Shown here one piece after another: positions 15,001 through 30,046 of a DNA stretch of 30,046 nucleotides. The stretch comes from Coemansia sp. RSA 922 (lineage: Eukaryota; Kickxellomycota; Kickxellomycetes; Kickxellales; Kickxellaceae). A program made the position numbers and the translations under genes. The notes below the pieces were generated by a model that was not told where the DNA came from, ran no database searches, and saw nothing but the letters and a program-made list of their open reading frames with translations. The DNA lies in contig JANBQS010000160.1 in assembly GCA_027577415.1 (NCBI GenBank), forward strand, positions 1 to 30,046, given 5' to 3'. Every line of letters begins with the position of its first letter. Position 1 is the first letter of the stretch.

Positions 15001-18000
15001 ACTAGCGTAGCTTATTAAAATCTTAAGTGTCAATAAAATTAATATTGGAAAGGTTAAAGAAAAGAAGAAAGAGGTTAACCGGTCAAACACACACTATATT
15101 CAAAGTGCCAAACAAACCAGTGAACTGTGAGAACGAAACTGAGCTGAGTCAAGACATATGACAATGGTACTGAGGGACAAAAGAGATATTTAGCAGTTGT
15201 GGTCCTTTTTTCTTCCTGTCCTCATCATTTTCCATACTACTCTCCCATTTCAAACAGTTTATTGATCAACTACTCAATCCACACAATGTCAGGCAGTGTT
15301 TTCGCATATGTAGATAATTATGGTGCACTTTTATTCAATTGTAAGAAGACATTTACTGAGAACGGGCTTGTGGAAATAGCCAAAGAAATAAAAAGTGGTA
15401 TTCAAACTGAGGTTTCCAATGAGGTATATTGCATCATGGACAATGATACTCTATTGGAACTGACCAAGGCAAACTTTACCAGCAACATGAACGTTATGTT
15501 GTACTTTGGATCCAAGTACACTTTTGAAAATAATGTGAAAAATGTGAAGAGGTTGACTAGTAGGTCAGTCTATGCAGAATTGCTCATAAGGATCATTATT
15601 AAGGAAGGAACTTCTGTTAAGTTCTACAAGTAATTTTTTTTACTGCATTTCATGTTGAAAGTACGAGCTACTTCCATGTCACACTGCAATTAGTAGCACC
15701 TATTTGGCTAATTATTTTGTCACTCTCCTACAACTCCAACATATGTTATTGATGTCTACTTGCATACATTCATTATGATTTGTTTTATTCTGGCACAGTT
15801 TTAGTGATTAACCATGGCTATGGCAACAAATTTATTCTGTATTTGCTAATGGTGACACCCATTTGGCAGTTACAATCCCTGCTTAATGACCATCTTGTTT
15901 GATTAGCTAGATTAGATAATGCTGATCCAGAGGCCTACAGGAGCAGGTGCATACCATTTACCTTACATGATTGACATTCAACGTTTTCTATGTTTTCTCT
16001 TTATCCTTTATGGCTTCAAGTTATTTATTCCATATTTATATAACACTATTTACTAGTTTGTTTATTATTCACTTTATGTGTATAAACTGTTTACTGGTTC
16101 TGTCCTTTCTTCAATTTGACATGTATGCTTAAATTGACATGCAACACAAATGCCCGTGGTTGTGCAGGTGTCTGGAAACAGCACAGGGAAGGGTTGGTAT
16201 AAGCTCTGCCAGCACCCCTTTCTCTTCCCCTATTTTTGACCTAAATTATGACAAGTGCTCACATATTGCTTTGTTGTGCATATAAGCATGTGTTCATAGT
16301 GACAAGCCCCTCTCCCATGACAATGGCACACATTATTGCCTGCTGACAAAAACTACATTTGTGTTGTCTGTCATCATGATCTACTCTTTTTTAACACACA
16401 TTGTTTGGAAGTTGATAGGTACTGCCCACATGGTGTTCTTGGAAGACACATTCATTTGAAAACACAGCTTATAATTGAGCCACAAACTATTTTATTTTAT
16501 TGGTGAAATAAACCTACAGTGCCAAAAGAGAGAAAGACTTTTTGTGATTCCCTGGGCCACCTGCCCAATTTGGCAATTTAACATGGTGGAAATGTCTGGG
16601 TCATTGTTTCTGTTGTGTTTGCCATTCATGTGGCACATCTTTGGATGTCTAAATCAGGAAAAACCATGACCAGCCCTCCATGTACCACTGTCCCTATTGG
16701 ATATGATGGCTACCAGTTCCAAGCATCTGCCATTGCTGAAAACACTTCTCTTGGTATGTGACACCACTGTGAACTATGCAAACAGTTGTGGCCTTGAGGG
16801 AATGACAGTCATCTATTGGGTGGTGAGAATTCTGAGGGGAGATGAGAGGCAATAGGACATCGGATGCCTTTAATATTAGTAGAGAATTCGTAGGGTGCAC
16901 ACTACTTTCTCATGTTTTGGAACAGAGTGTCAATGTGTGGCAATACAATAAGTGTGCCCAGTTGTCAACAAATGGCAGGTGCTTGGCATTAATGTAAAAT
17001 CTGGGCTGTGAAACTGATAGACCAGAACCACTTGAGCTCACCCTTCAGTTGGCACAGAGAAAATTAAAGGGCCAACGAAAATGACAAGTCATAAATAATG
17101 CATAAGCATTTTTCTCCAAGCCGAGTTGCCAATGAGAGGTTTATGTGTTACCTGGGCAAATGACATGATAGCCGCAACCCCACGCATATCAAGAGTAATA
17201 GAAAAGACTACTTTTTCTACTATAAAAATTGAAAAAAAATTTCCTTTCACACTCTTGTTTTGGCTAACATATATTTCAATATTGCCCAATACCACTTGTT
17301 TTAGGTACTTTTTACTGCCCACTTTATGGATTTTGTGATAAGAACACATTGTATTTGCCACATGTCACAACTACAAGCTAAAATATGAGTTGCAAGCAGA
17401 ACTCACTTACTGTCACTGAGCTAAGTGCCAAAAGGAGGCACCTAGCTACAGCTAGCAATTCTCTCACTACTGACAGTAACACCTACAATAACAACCAGCA
17501 TGCTTGCAACAGTTTGGAACAGCCTCTTGCACTACACATACTCACAGCTGTAGCTAGTCTTGACCCAGCCTCCAACATCTGTCACCTGGCTTCCCCTGGT
17601 GCTTTGACAACCTATGCTTGGCCTTTATAGTGCCAACGAAACCATTAGCAACATGGTTATTCGACCTACACTTAACAACATTGTTGTGGACATGCCTAGA
17701 GCCAAGGCTCAGTCTTTTGTACCAGAATACCTGCCTACGCCATCTCCTGTATTGGCTACGGACCAAATCACTCCTACACCTACTCAAGGTCCCTCATCAC
17801 CTTTATTGTCATTACAACCCTTTTCCTTTTACGCCGCTACTGCTTGCCATAAGCCCAAAAAAACCAGCCATGGCTTTTAAATACGCCATTTACAGGTAAG
17901 TAAACCTACAGCACTTGTGCTAGTGTTTTTGTAAGTAATGCCCGCGACTTGTCTACTAATTTCTAACAGGCAAAATTTGACATGTGTTTTTGTATTTGTT

Positions 18001-21000
18001 TTGCTCTAGAATTGTTAATAATAATGAGTATAGCTCTTGGGTCAAGTGGAGTGACAACGGAGATCAATTGCTAATAGGTGATTGGGAATTTTTTTTGTTG
18101 ACACACTTGTTGACATGGGATTTAGCATGTCGGGTCACACGTCAGCCATGAGAAATTTCTACTCTCATGGTTTTCAGCTCAAGTCGGATGGCAGGCACCG
18201 CATCCCAGACGAAAACGGCATAGTATGGAGCATTTTATATTACGATAAGTACCTACATGACAAGCCTGAGCTGATCAAGGACATGAAATGCATTGCATTT
18301 TCTCAGCCTCAACAATGACCCCAACTAAGCTGTACTTAACAATACACAATTTCAGGTCAGCTAATATACGCTTTCAGAGATTCCGCAATGCATAAAAAAA
18401 ATATTATGTGTATTATAAAAGTTCAACAAGGAATATAAAAATTTTCTTAATGGAAACGACTCAAAATTGGTATGCCAAGCCGCTGGCATGTCTTTTATAC
18501 TTCCTGAGTCTTTACAGCATTTGATCCAAAGTCAACCCTACTCCATTTAAAGTCCTTGGATATAAACTCTTTCTTTGATCGGAATTCGGGGGCAGGTGAG
18601 AAGCTCATTATAGGAGTGTGCTTTAGTGCTGTTGGGGGGGCAAAAATGTGGCGCACGTAGTATAAAAACTTGATCTTGATCTAATTTTCTAATATGAACC
18701 GAACGTCATCAATCGGCTCAGTCGTTATGCGGCTCAGTAAGAAATGGAATACAACACATTCTTCTTTGTTGGTACAATTTCTGTTTTATTATTATAATTT
18801 CTCATGCGAGATCCAATTTACACGTACTGCCGAGAGGTACTCCCTCCGAGTTCGGTAGACCAGGCGACGAGCTTAAGTTTCACGCGTGCGGGAGCCAGCA
18901 ATCTAGCACTCGCTCGGGGCAATGTGCTGGAGCTATACAAAATCGACCTAGTCCTTAAAACGGCGTCTAGCAATGACACAGCAAGGGACGAGTACCAGTA
19001 CAACAAAAATTCACTTGGTGGCGGCGAAGAGTTCGACCTGCCGATGATCCAAGAGCGGTCAGCCAGCGCCAACAAGCGGCCACAGATGCATTTGGTGGGT
19101 CGGTGGAGTCTACACGGCAAGATCATGGATATGCAGGCAGTGCGGGGATCGAAACAACAGGGAGGCGTTGAGAATCTCTTGTTGTCGTTCGCAGAGGCCA
19201 AGATGGCGTTGGTGTCGTTTGACCAGGGGACGCAGAGCATCGTGACAGAGTCTATACATTATTATGAGCACGAGCAGCTGCAGCACAAGACGAGGAACGA
19301 CGAGGTGTCGTGTGCGCTGAGGACTGATACGGAGGGCCGGTGTGTGGCTATGCGTATTTACGACGACAAGCTCGCTATTCTCCCGCTCGCGACGGGCAAC
19401 GACGAGGCCAGGCCGTATTCGGACAGCTATGTGGTTGATATGCGCGGCGAGGCTGGGATTAGGGGTATCCGCGACTGTGTGTTCCTGGCCGGGTACTTGG
19501 AGCCCACGCTGGCGATTCTGCACGAGCCTGTGGCGATGTGGTCCGGGATGCTGGACAATGCCGTTGACAGCCTTGTGATTACCGTGGTGTCACTCGATCT
19601 AGTGCGGCGATCAGTGTCGACGCTAAACACTGTTGGTAGGCTGCCCTACGACAGCCGCACTTTGGTGGCCGTGCCTGATCCGATTGGCGGCGTCTTGGTA
19701 GTGGGAGCCAGCTCCATCACACACGTCGCCAACGGCACAGTATCGTGCATATCGGTGCTGAACAAGGCAGCAGCCCGCGGGATCGGCATAGCGATGGTCG
19801 ACTGTATCGACGATAGCAACGAAGCACTTGGACTTGTGCTGGATCCCCACGCGTGTGCCTGTGCCTTTGTGGGACCGAAAACAGCGGCGCTGTGGACGCA
19901 GCAGGGGTTCTGTTTCTTGCTGGCGATGGACGGCGACGGAAGACTGGTACGCCGGATTGTCGCCAAGCAGGTGGCCGGCTCTGAACCCAGCGCCGAGACG
20001 CGCGCACCCGTGGCTGACACCTGGGACGATGTGGGCGTGGTTCCATCATGTGTGGCCGAGCTGCGCGTGTCCTATGACGACGACAGCGGAGTGTCGCAGG
20101 ACTCGCTCCTGCTGTTTGTCGGCGGCACGGCCGGGCGCTCGATATTGCTCGAGGTAGAAGACCGCGGCTCCTCAGACGCCATTGCAAACGGCGACGCCTC
20201 GATGGACATTGACGCCGATCTCTACGGCGAATCCGCCGCAATGCCGGCAAGCAAAGGCAATGGTAATAAGCAGGAGGCGTCCGATGACCGGTACCGATTC
20301 ACAGTATACGACGAGCTGCTGGGCACTGGGCCCATCGTCGCAATGGAGGTGGGTGCGCGGTCACAGGCCTCCAGCGGCAATGAGGAGAACTTGGAGTTTG
20401 TCACGTGTGCGGGCAACGAGTGGCGGGGGCGCCTGCGCGTGCAGCAGCGGCAGATCCAGCCTGAGATCGTGGCGGCGTTTGACGTGCCTGGGGCGCCAGT
20501 GCGCGGGGTGTGGACAGTGCGCTGCGTCGCCGAGTACAACATCGGCGGCGTAATGCAGGCGGCGGCTGACTCTGGGTCGCTGTCGTCGCTTAACGACCGC
20601 TTTATGGTGCTCTCGCGGGATGCCAGCACGGCCGTGTTTTCTGTGGGCGACGAGCTGGCGGAAATGGAGCGGACGGGCTTCTTTACCAAGGGCCCCACAA
20701 TCTGCGTTGCTGAGCTTCTGGCCTGCACGCGCGTAGTACAGGTCTACGCAACCGGTCTGCGCGTGGTCAATGCGTCGGGACGCGAGACCCAGAGCGTTGC
20801 TGTCGATGCTGGCCAGGAGATTGTGGGCGCTGAGGTCTCTGATCCGCTTGTGCTGCTGCGCATGAGCGGTGGCGACTATGTGGTCTATGAGGCCATGCCA
20901 GAGTCGAGCGAGCTGCGGCTGGTGTCGCAAGTGCCTGCTATCCTGGGGCGTGCCAGCCACGTCTCGTTGTTCCGCGATACGCACCGCGTGCTTGTGAGTA

Positions 21001-24000
21001 ACCGCGACTGGACTGAGAGCAACCGCGACTTGCATGTGGTCAGCGAAGACTTGGACAATGATGACGAGTTTGATAGCCTGTACGCCGACGCCAAGCAGCA
21101 ACAGCAGCAGCGCCGCAAGCGACTGACCACGCAGGTGGGCGGCAAGCGGCAGGTTAAGAAAAAGCGCGATGACTCTCATGTCGGCGCATCTCTGACCGAC
21201 GGCCTAGGCGGACCCTTGTACGTGGCGGTGTTGCTTCTTGGTGGAGATCTTTGTATTTTGCGACTGCCGGATTTCGAGCCAGTGTGGACTATGCGGCGAT
21301 TCGACAGTCTGCCCTCCACGCTCATTCCATCGGCAGTTGATGATGACGAAGACAGCGAAGAGGCCCAGGGCATGCGGCTGGACCAAGTGCGGCTGGCGCA
21401 GTTGGGCGGCGACTCTATCGAGACTTTGCACTTGGTTGCTTTGACTACTGCGGGCGAGTTGTCTGTATACCGTGCATTCGACTTTAAATCCTCCGGCGAT
21501 TCCATGGATCTGGCACTGCGGTTCACGCGTGTCGCTCATGACGTGTTTGCCTATGAGCCAGAGTATGAGCGCCGCGTAATCCGCGCTCAGGCCCGGCAGC
21601 TGGCTGCCTATGCTGCGTGGACTGAGGCTGACAAGGAGCGGCTGGAGGAGCGCGCCGTCGAAGAGCGCTTGGCGAGAGAGCGCGCTGTCGAGAAACAACG
21701 GCGCGAGGATGCTGCTGCGGTTGCTGACTGGGGCGAGGACTCTGACGATGAGGTGATGGTGGAAGCTCCGAAACCCGCTCCTCTTGTAGTCGTTCCGCCA
21801 GTTGAGGAGGATGACCTTTATGCTGATGCCGACGATTCTCGCGATGTGTTTGGCGAGGATACGACAGAGTATGAGAAAACGTTGCTGACTGATGCTGAGG
21901 CTGTCCAGGTTGTTGAGGAGGAAGTGGATGAGCCCACATCGGCAGTCGAGGCTCCCGTCGAAGAGGAGGAGGACCCGTTAGATCTGTTGGAGCCATTCGT
22001 CCGGGCTCCCAAACTCACCATTCTGGAGAATGTTGGCGGCTACGCTGCGGTGTTTGTATCTGGCGCCCGCCCCGCTCTCGTACTCGTTGGATCTAAGCGC
22101 CATGCTCGCGTGCACCCAATACGACTTTTGGCTAGAGTGCCTTCGACGCTACAGCCTTTGGGCACCACTAGCGCTGACTTTGATGCTGTGGCTGCGGGGC
22201 TTTTGACGCCCTGGCGGGCTGTCGTTGGCGTAGCGCGCTTCCACGGCTCGGGATGCTCTCATGGCTTTGTGTCGTTGGGTCAGGGCGGTACTCTGACCAT
22301 CGCGGGGCTTCCAGCATCGACCAGCTCCACTCTGCGCGGCGGCATGGAGTTCGATTCGCCGTGGCCTGTGCGCTGCATCACTGTGGGTACTGCGCACCCT
22401 GGTATTGCCGCATTGGGCGGAATATGCTTCCACGCTGCCTCTGGGAGCTACGCTGTAGCTGCTGCGTCTATGGCGCGATTCCGTATCAAGGAGCCCAACC
22501 CCGATATTGCCGCCCGCGATGCCAATGCTCCTACAGGTGCCGACCAGCCGCTTATCTCTGAGCACGAGCGATTGGAGCTGTCAACGACGTCTGTTCCACC
22601 TGCTATTTCTCGCTACCACGTTGATTTGCTAAGTCCCGTCACATGGGAGACAGTCGACTCGCATGCATTGGATGCCAACGAGCACATAGCCGCCATGGAG
22701 ACGCTGACTCTGGACGCTGCGCAGACTGCTACTGGATGCAAGCAGTTTCTGTGTCTGGCGACGACCTTTGTGTTGGGCGAGGACGTGGCAACGCGTGGCA
22801 AAATGTACGTCTTTGATATCGTCGACGTTGTGCCTCTGCCTGGCCGGCCGCAGACTAACCGCAAGTTGCGTCTATTGTACCAAGAGGAGATCCGAGGTGC
22901 GATTAGCGCGTTGGCGGAGCTGCGAGGCAATTTGGCTGTGTCACTGGGGTCGAAGATCCTGATACGCTCGTTCAGAAGTAACGAGTCTCTGGAGAGTGTG
23001 GCGTTCTTGGACTGTCAGGCTTGGGTTAGGTCGCTGGCTGGATTCAAAAACTTTTTGCTTATTGGCGATTTCGTCAACAGTCTTTGGTTCGCTGGGTTCC
23101 AGGAGGAAGGTCCCACTCGGCTGCAAGTATTGGGCCGCGATTTCTGTAACCAACTGCCTGTCGAGTGCGCTGACTTTTTGGTATCCGGCTCACAGCTGGA
23201 GTTGGTGGCTGCTGATGCCTACGGTAGCCTGCATTTCTTTATTTACGCGCCGCGCGATGCCCACTCTTTGAACGGCCAAAAACTGTTGCGTCGTGGTGAG
23301 TACAATTTGCGATCACAGGTTACTGCCATTCGCCGCTTGGTTGCCAAACCACTTTCGGGAGGACAGCAGGCGTGTTTGGTCGCTACGGCGTCCGGGGCCT
23401 TGTATGTTGTGTCTATGTTGCCTGAGAAGACGTTTAAGAGGCTGCATAGGATTAATACTCAGCTTGTGCATGGAACTGAGCCCTTGGCTGGATTGAATCC
23501 TAGGGAGTTTAGGTCTGTGCCTATTCACCAGAGACAGTACCATGCTCCTAGGCGGACTGTGCTTGATGCTGATTTACTCGTGCCCCTTTATGGACATGGC
23601 TCATTGTCGCTGCAGAGAGAGACTGCACAGAGGGATGGCACCACTGCTGATCGTGTACTGCGTGATATTGCTGAGATTGAACGCACTGTATCGTTTTTCT
23701 AAGAGATATTATAATATATATTTCAAATATTGTCTACTGTAGTGAATAAAGCTGGCTATCTCGATAGTCACAGGATGCAAACACAGTTGGATCAACTACT
23801 ACCTGTCTTTCAGTTCTAGATTAAAAAATGGTATGTAGGTGTATCTCTAGTAGAACTTGATGATCACACCCTTCTTCATACTAATTGAAGTTGCCATTTC
23901 ATTTACGAACCCTCCAGTACCCAAAAACTCATAAACCTTTCTACGACCCTCTATAAAATTGTCCTCTGTTCCAAAGTACAACATAACGTTCATATCACCT

Positions 24001-27000
24001 TTATAATCCGCATCGCTTAGCTTTGCTAGAATACCATGCGAAGTGACAAAATACACATCGTTGCCAAGTTTATCACCTTGTTTTTCTCTCAGATCATCAG
24101 CTATTACTTGAATACTCCTGCCATTGAATGGTTCCTCGCATAGATACAATATATTGCCATAGCTGTAAGTAAGCACGTAGACGTTTGCTGACATCGTAGA
24201 CTGAGTGGTTGATAAATATAGAGTGTTTAAATAGTAGTAGTGTAGTAAGTGAGTGGCACAGAGAGGGGAGAGAAAGAGGCCTAGGTAGCTCGCTTTTTGT
24301 ATCTGCCTGCAGTCAGTAGTTGCAGCTTTTGCCCCTTCAATGCACTTGAGAAGCAGCTGTAAAGTCTCTCGCTTTCAAAGCCCCTATGGAGAAAGAAGAC
24401 ATTGGCAGACTTTGATGGGCTTTGGGCGCTTTGAAACATGCGAAAACGTGGTGCAAAGGCGTGTCTGGTGCATCAAGTGATGGTAAAAGGACTTGAGAGC
24501 ATCAGCAGATGAGAGCCTTGGCTAAAAACGGGTTGAATCTTAATAAATTAATAACAATCTACTTGGCCCTCAAGGGTAGCAAACTAGCCAGTCTTGTTTG
24601 TATATTCTACTTGTGTAGACATTGCATGAAAGTATAATATTTATTTGTGTCACAGACTTATGCCAGCACAGAGTAGCTTACTTTTGCAACCACCGAACAA
24701 GGTGGCAGTCGAGTTGTTCAAGTCTATAGTTAAATGTATTTATTATTGTAAGTAGAAAACTATTATAAGTAGTTGCTAATGTGGTATTTATTTGCTATTC
24801 ATCTGTCACTATAGGTAAATACTTGAATATGCGGATTACCATGGCCTACAAGGAGCAACGCAAGTTATGTCTAAATGCAAATAGACAACTGATATATATA
24901 TATATGAGAAGGCAAAAAGGGACAAACAGTAATGTGAAATAAAAATAGGCCTGCATACATACCAATATAAACTACATCTCTGCCATGCTAGATCAAAGAG
25001 AGCAACATCAAAGATGGTTCACATACCAGTCATACTCATTATCACAAGAAATATGGTCATGTAGATCCACTCTAGTAAAACTTAATGGTACCACGTTTTA
25101 CCCTACTAATCGAGGAAGACATTATTTCAACAGAGCCCCCATTGTTATAGTGTTCAGACATTGCTTTACAGCCAGCCTCATAATCAGACTTGGTTCCAAA
25201 GAACAGCATAATATTCTTGTCACAGGTAAAGTTTGCTTCACTTAATTCTCCTAAAGTGTTATTTGGCATAACACAATACACGTCATCACCAATTTCATTT
25301 ACAATGCGGCACTTCAGGCGATTAGCAACTACTTGAAGCCCATCATTAGTGAATGGCTCATCACATTGAAGCAAGATGGTACCAAAGTGGTAGGTAAGTG
25401 CATAAACGTTGCCTGGCATGGAGAAGTGGAAAGCTGATAAAAATAACTGTATAGATTTGAGTAGTGGTGTGGTGTGTGAGGAGAAGAGAAATAAAAAAGG
25501 ACCAAAAACTGCTTGCCTTTTATACCTGCTCGCAGTCAGAGGACATGGCTTTTTCTCCTAGAGTACTTGAGAATCGTGTGCAAAGTCTTGAGCTACACAT
25601 ACAAAGGCAAAAGAAGAAGATGTTCCAGGCTGTGTAGGGCTTTGTTTGCTTTGAAACATGCCAAAAGTGGCAAGGAAGTCTGCGAACATTCACCCTTCCT
25701 TACAAGAAATGCGGCAAAGAAAAAGATAGCAGAAAGCTGTATCCTTTCCCGTTTTCCATTGGAAAAGGGTCCAAAAAGAAAGTGAGGCTGTAAACATGTT
25801 CTTTTAAAAATCCACAGCAAAGGCCTGTATAGTGCGTCAAGTGCAGCAAGCAAGCACAACAAGACTTTAAAGCATCAGCAGATGTGAGACTTCGTTTTTT
25901 TTTTTTTTTGGTGCAACCTTTAAGCACAAATTTATTGTGATTAATTAAAAAATAAAAAAAGTTTAAGCCACAATGGGCGGATTGTCGGGTGCAGCTGGGA
26001 CGTTGGTGTCGTCGTCCGGAGCTGACTGCTGGTGGTACTGAATAATGTGATGAAGGCAGCCAGCCACTTGTTGTGATTCGTTTCTAAATGAGATCTTCCC
26101 ATCAAGCTCATCGTCACTGGGATCAAAATGGTACCACCAGTTAGACACCATTAACCAGCACTTTTTGAAAATGTGTGGGGCCTTGATCATGGAATAGGAA
26201 TAGTAGAAGTCATGTAGAATATGCAAGATGACAGCAGATTTCCAGCAGAGGAACATGGCCAGACTGTCAAGCCTTTTGCTGTCCAGTGACAGCTCTGCTC
26301 TAGCACGAAAAATCTCCCAGACTGCCAGGCCATGTAGTACATCAGCATTGGGGATTCTGCGTGACCAGGTGCCAAAGCCTGTGACTACTGTGCATAGTCC
26401 GATTCTAAAGATGGGACCAGATGGAGCATCACAGATCCCCTGTATGAAACATGACACCCATTGCCAAAAATCTTGGATGTGAGGGCACAACCAAAAGTAG
26501 TGTACAATGGTTTTGTGGGGTGTGTGTTGGGAATTGCTGACTGCTGTGGCATTGGATTTGCTGAGAGTATAGCAGAATTTGCATTTGGGAGGCAGGTCTG
26601 GGATGTAGTATGAAAGTTTTGATGCTGTTGGTACTGCTGCATGTGCCATGAGCCAGAGTAGTGAGAGATGTTTCTGCTTGAGTGAGATTTTGGGTATTTT
26701 GGCCCAGCACACTTTGGCTATCTGAGCAGCTGCTTGTATTGCATTCTTCCCTTGATCATCCACAATCATCCATTTGGCCATGTTTAGCAGGATGATCTGT
26801 GCAGACTCAATAGCCTTTTGACTGAGACTTGGTATGTATGCCCTGATAGGCATGCCACCCATTTGAACATATAACCATACAGTGCACGGATTAGTCTCAG
26901 TTGGATAGTCAAGTAGACGGCTAAGGGTGGTTGGCAGAAATCTGATTCTGACAGCTTTGTATGCCATGATAAATGGAGCCAGCCTGTCACTGGGGCATGA

Positions 27001-30000
27001 GATCACTGAGCTGTTCTCTGAGTTGCACATAAATACATCACCCAGAGTGAATAGTCTGTTTCTATGTAGACTTTTCTTTGTGTACTGATGGGTCGAAGTT
27101 ACTTGTCACTAAGGGGTGTTCTAGAGGTAGCCTGAGTAGCGATTGAGTTGGGATGTTGATGGTATCACTAGGCAAGCAACCTTTGACTTTTTGCCAAATG
27201 TGAAGGACGTGTTTCCAGAAAGCTGGGAGTTTGATATATAGTCTTGCTGGTAGTTCATTTCACAACATGTAGGATGAGTGGTGATTGGCTTGGCCCAAGC
27301 ATTGGTCAAGGGCCCAGTGCACTGTGGCTGCCCACCATGGCAGCATGTGTTGGTCAAACATAGATGTGATGAACAGGGTAAACATGGCTTGTGATTGCAC
27401 TTCAATGGGGAGTAATCTGAGGCCACCTTGCCTTTTGGGCTTGGTGACTATATCCCAAGCAACTTTGGGTGATCGGCTGTTCTAGATGAACTCACTTATG
27501 AGGGTCAAGCACATCTGTGCAAATGTCCAAATATCTAAAGAGTATCCAGAAATTTCATAGTAGACAGAGATTTGTAGGGTTCTGAATTTTTTTGGGTGGG
27601 ATGATTTTGCCATGAGGGTCAAGCACATCTGTGCAAATGTCCAAATATCTAAAAAGTATCCAGAAATTTCATAGTAGACAGAGATTTGTAGGGTTCTGAA
27701 TTTTTTTGGGAGGGATGATTTTGCCGTGTTTAGATATATGTTTTCTACTTCTGTAGAGAACATATACCTAAATACATCAAAAGAGGATCACCCAAAAAAA
27801 GGCAGAACCCGAGGGGACCTTGGGTGACAAGGAACCTTTTAAAAAAACTATAGTTTGTGTAGCCACTCATGTCCTTTCATGCTGCTAGAAACCTAATAAT
27901 GTTCAAAATATCACCTGAATCACAAGTTACTGAAATCACAGCCACGTTTAGAAAGAAGGTTGGTAATTTCAGGTATTAAGATGTCCCCCTATATAAAGGT
28001 CTGTGCTTCAACAACCATAAAGTAGTTCTGTTAATCACCTTTTATCTTAAAACTTTTATTTATTTTAAATACAAAGACATAAGGACTGGTGAACTTAGGT
28101 GTTAGCCACTAATAACTCACATACTCCAACCTACACTAGGGGGGACATCTTGATACCTGAAATTACCAATTTTCTTTCTAAACGTGGCTGTGATTTCAGT
28201 AATTTGTGATTCAGGTGATATTTTGAACATTATTAGGTTTCTAGCAGCATGAAAAGACATGAGTGGCTACAAAAACTATTGTTTTTTTAAAAGGTTCCTT
28301 GTCATCCAAGGTCCCCTCAGGTTCCGCCTTTTTTTGGGTGATCCTATTTTGATGTATTTAGATATATGTTCTCTACAGAAGTAGAAAACATATAGTTAAA
28401 CACAGCAAAACCATCCCACCCAAAAAAATTCAGAACCCTACAATCTGTTCTCTACTATGAAATTTCTGGATAACCTTTAGATATTTGGACATTTGCACAG
28501 ATGTGCTTGACCCTCTAGCTAATCAAATAAAATGGTCATTAAGCAGGGATTGTAACTGCCAAATGGGTGTTGCCATTAGTAAACACAGAATAAATTTGTT
28601 GCCATAGCCATGATTAATCATTAAAGTTGTGCCAGAATAAAACATATCATAGTGAATGTATGCAAGTAGACATTAATAACATATGTTGGAGTTGTAGGAG
28701 AGGAACAAAATATTTAGCAAAAGAGGTGCTACTAATTATTGTGTAACATGGAAGTAGCTCGTACATTCAACATAAAATACAGTAAATAAAAATTACTAGT
28801 AGAATTGAAAATGGGTTTTCTCCTTAAGAAGAATATTTAATACCAATTGAGCATACAAGTTTTTAACACGCAATTTTTTCTCAGTAGCACTAAATGACTC
28901 TGATGATCCAAAGTACAACATAACTTTTGTGTCACTAGTGAACTTGGCTACTCTCTCGTCAGTTAAATCTAACAACTTATTACCACGATAGACGCAATAC
29001 ACCTGGTCTCCAGTATCTGGTTTAACCTGTTCTCTCAGTTCATCAGCAATTTCTTGAAGAGTCTTTCTCACAAATGGCATACTATGTTCTTTGTACTCTG
29101 GATTGTTATAGCGGGAAGTAACTCCATAAACACGGCCTGACATTGTGTGGATTGAGTAGTTGATCAATAAACTATTTGAAATGGGATAGTAGTATGGAAA
29201 ATGAAGAGGACAGGAAGAAAAATATACCAAAAACAGCTTGTGATTTATACCTACTTGCAGTCAGTGGACACCAATGTTGCCCAGCACAATTCAAGAAAAG
29301 CTGAAGAGTACCCAGCCAATAGACAACAGGGATTTACCTCCTTAATTAGGAAACAGATAAAGCAATATTCTTTGTTCAAAAGAAAATTCATTATTAAATA
29401 GATTACACCCATCCAATTAGTCCTTTAAAAGAAAGGCTGCAAAGGCATATCAGGTGAGAGTGGCATGATTTTGGATCTGAGGAGTAGCAAAAGAACTAGC
29501 TTGGCTGCCTAGGTTATATAATATTTCTTAATTGAAATCATTATTGTAGGATCAACAGATCACATTGGTGATGATCACACATGTTGGTCACATGGCCGGT
29601 AAATTGCCCAATTGATCAAGCCTTTAATGTTTATGACTAGTGCTACTGCGCTACGACTTTATGTATTAAAGGGACCACACACGGCATACCGGCTTAGGTT
29701 GCTATATTGTCACTTCTTATAGCTTTTATTATTTATTAATACGAGACATTAGAATGGTGACACTAGGTTCTATTAGCCAAAGTAAGTTAGATACTACAGG
29801 TCTACACAGCTCATCAGTGCATAAATAATTTATTGGATGCATTATCATGTTCTTTCAAGCTCTCCACATTGGTAGTATCACAGAGCATGACATGCATCAG
29901 GAAGGAGTACATAAGTACATCTGCAAAGTGTTGTTGGGATGCACTGAGAGACATCCAAAGCTGGCCATGGTGATTGAGTCGTTGTATTGGAGCCCTGTAT

Positions 30001-30046
30001 GGGCACGAACTGAGGTCACTGGCACTGAGACCTACCCAGTGCCTTA

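Overview
The window is nuclear DNA from a fungus. It carries a B-type (Cdc13/Clb-like) cyclin, an RCC1-repeat mitochondrial protein of the Fmp25/RCC1L type, the polyadenylation factor Cft1/CPSF160, a FunK1 fungal kinase relic, an F-box/LRR gene and a non-LTR retrotransposon, with short GT-AG introns. The mix of compact CpG-rich housekeeping genes, FunK1 sequence and AT-rich CpG-poor accessory DNA suggests an early-diverging fungus, perhaps Kickxellomycotina-like. The genus cannot be fixed from the sequence.

Layout. 1-4,150: housekeeping block on the minus strand (partial Fmp25-like gene; three-exon mitotic cyclin). 4,280-4,620: a wrecked DEAH-helicase fragment. 4,900-6,912: a small hydrophobic ORF, one copy of a dispersed repeat, and an F-box/LRR gene broken by one in-frame TGA. 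7,494-16,110: accessory island with four members of an unrecognised small-protein family, a FunK1 kinase pseudogene and several direct repeats. 17,385-18,318: an HSF-type DNA-binding gene broken at homopolymers. 18,804-23,702: intact CFT1. 23,847-30,046: second accessory island with three more family members, a 5'-truncated LINE with poly(A), a foldback transposon and a retroelement-like fragment at the right edge.

The most unusual content is the family of about 115-residue proteins (seven copies: 7494-7850, 8604-8951, 13430-13804, 15286-15633, 23847-24194, 25072-25419, 28796-29143). They lack signal peptides and share a hydrophobic strand ending in a YFG-like motif. The proteins diverge strongly, but all seven genes carry the same core promoter: a TATA box followed at once by a GCRAGC-like word, about 95-100 bp before the ATG in six of them. 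Two members (15286 and 29143) lie in inverted, roughly 90% identical blocks. In these the similarity stops just inside the start codon and resumes at the last two codons, so the ORF looks like a variable cassette in a constant frame.

The accessory islands are strongly CpG-depleted, and most nonsense codons there are TGA. This fits decay by deamination of methylated cytosine, whereas CFT1 and the cyclin remain CpG-rich.
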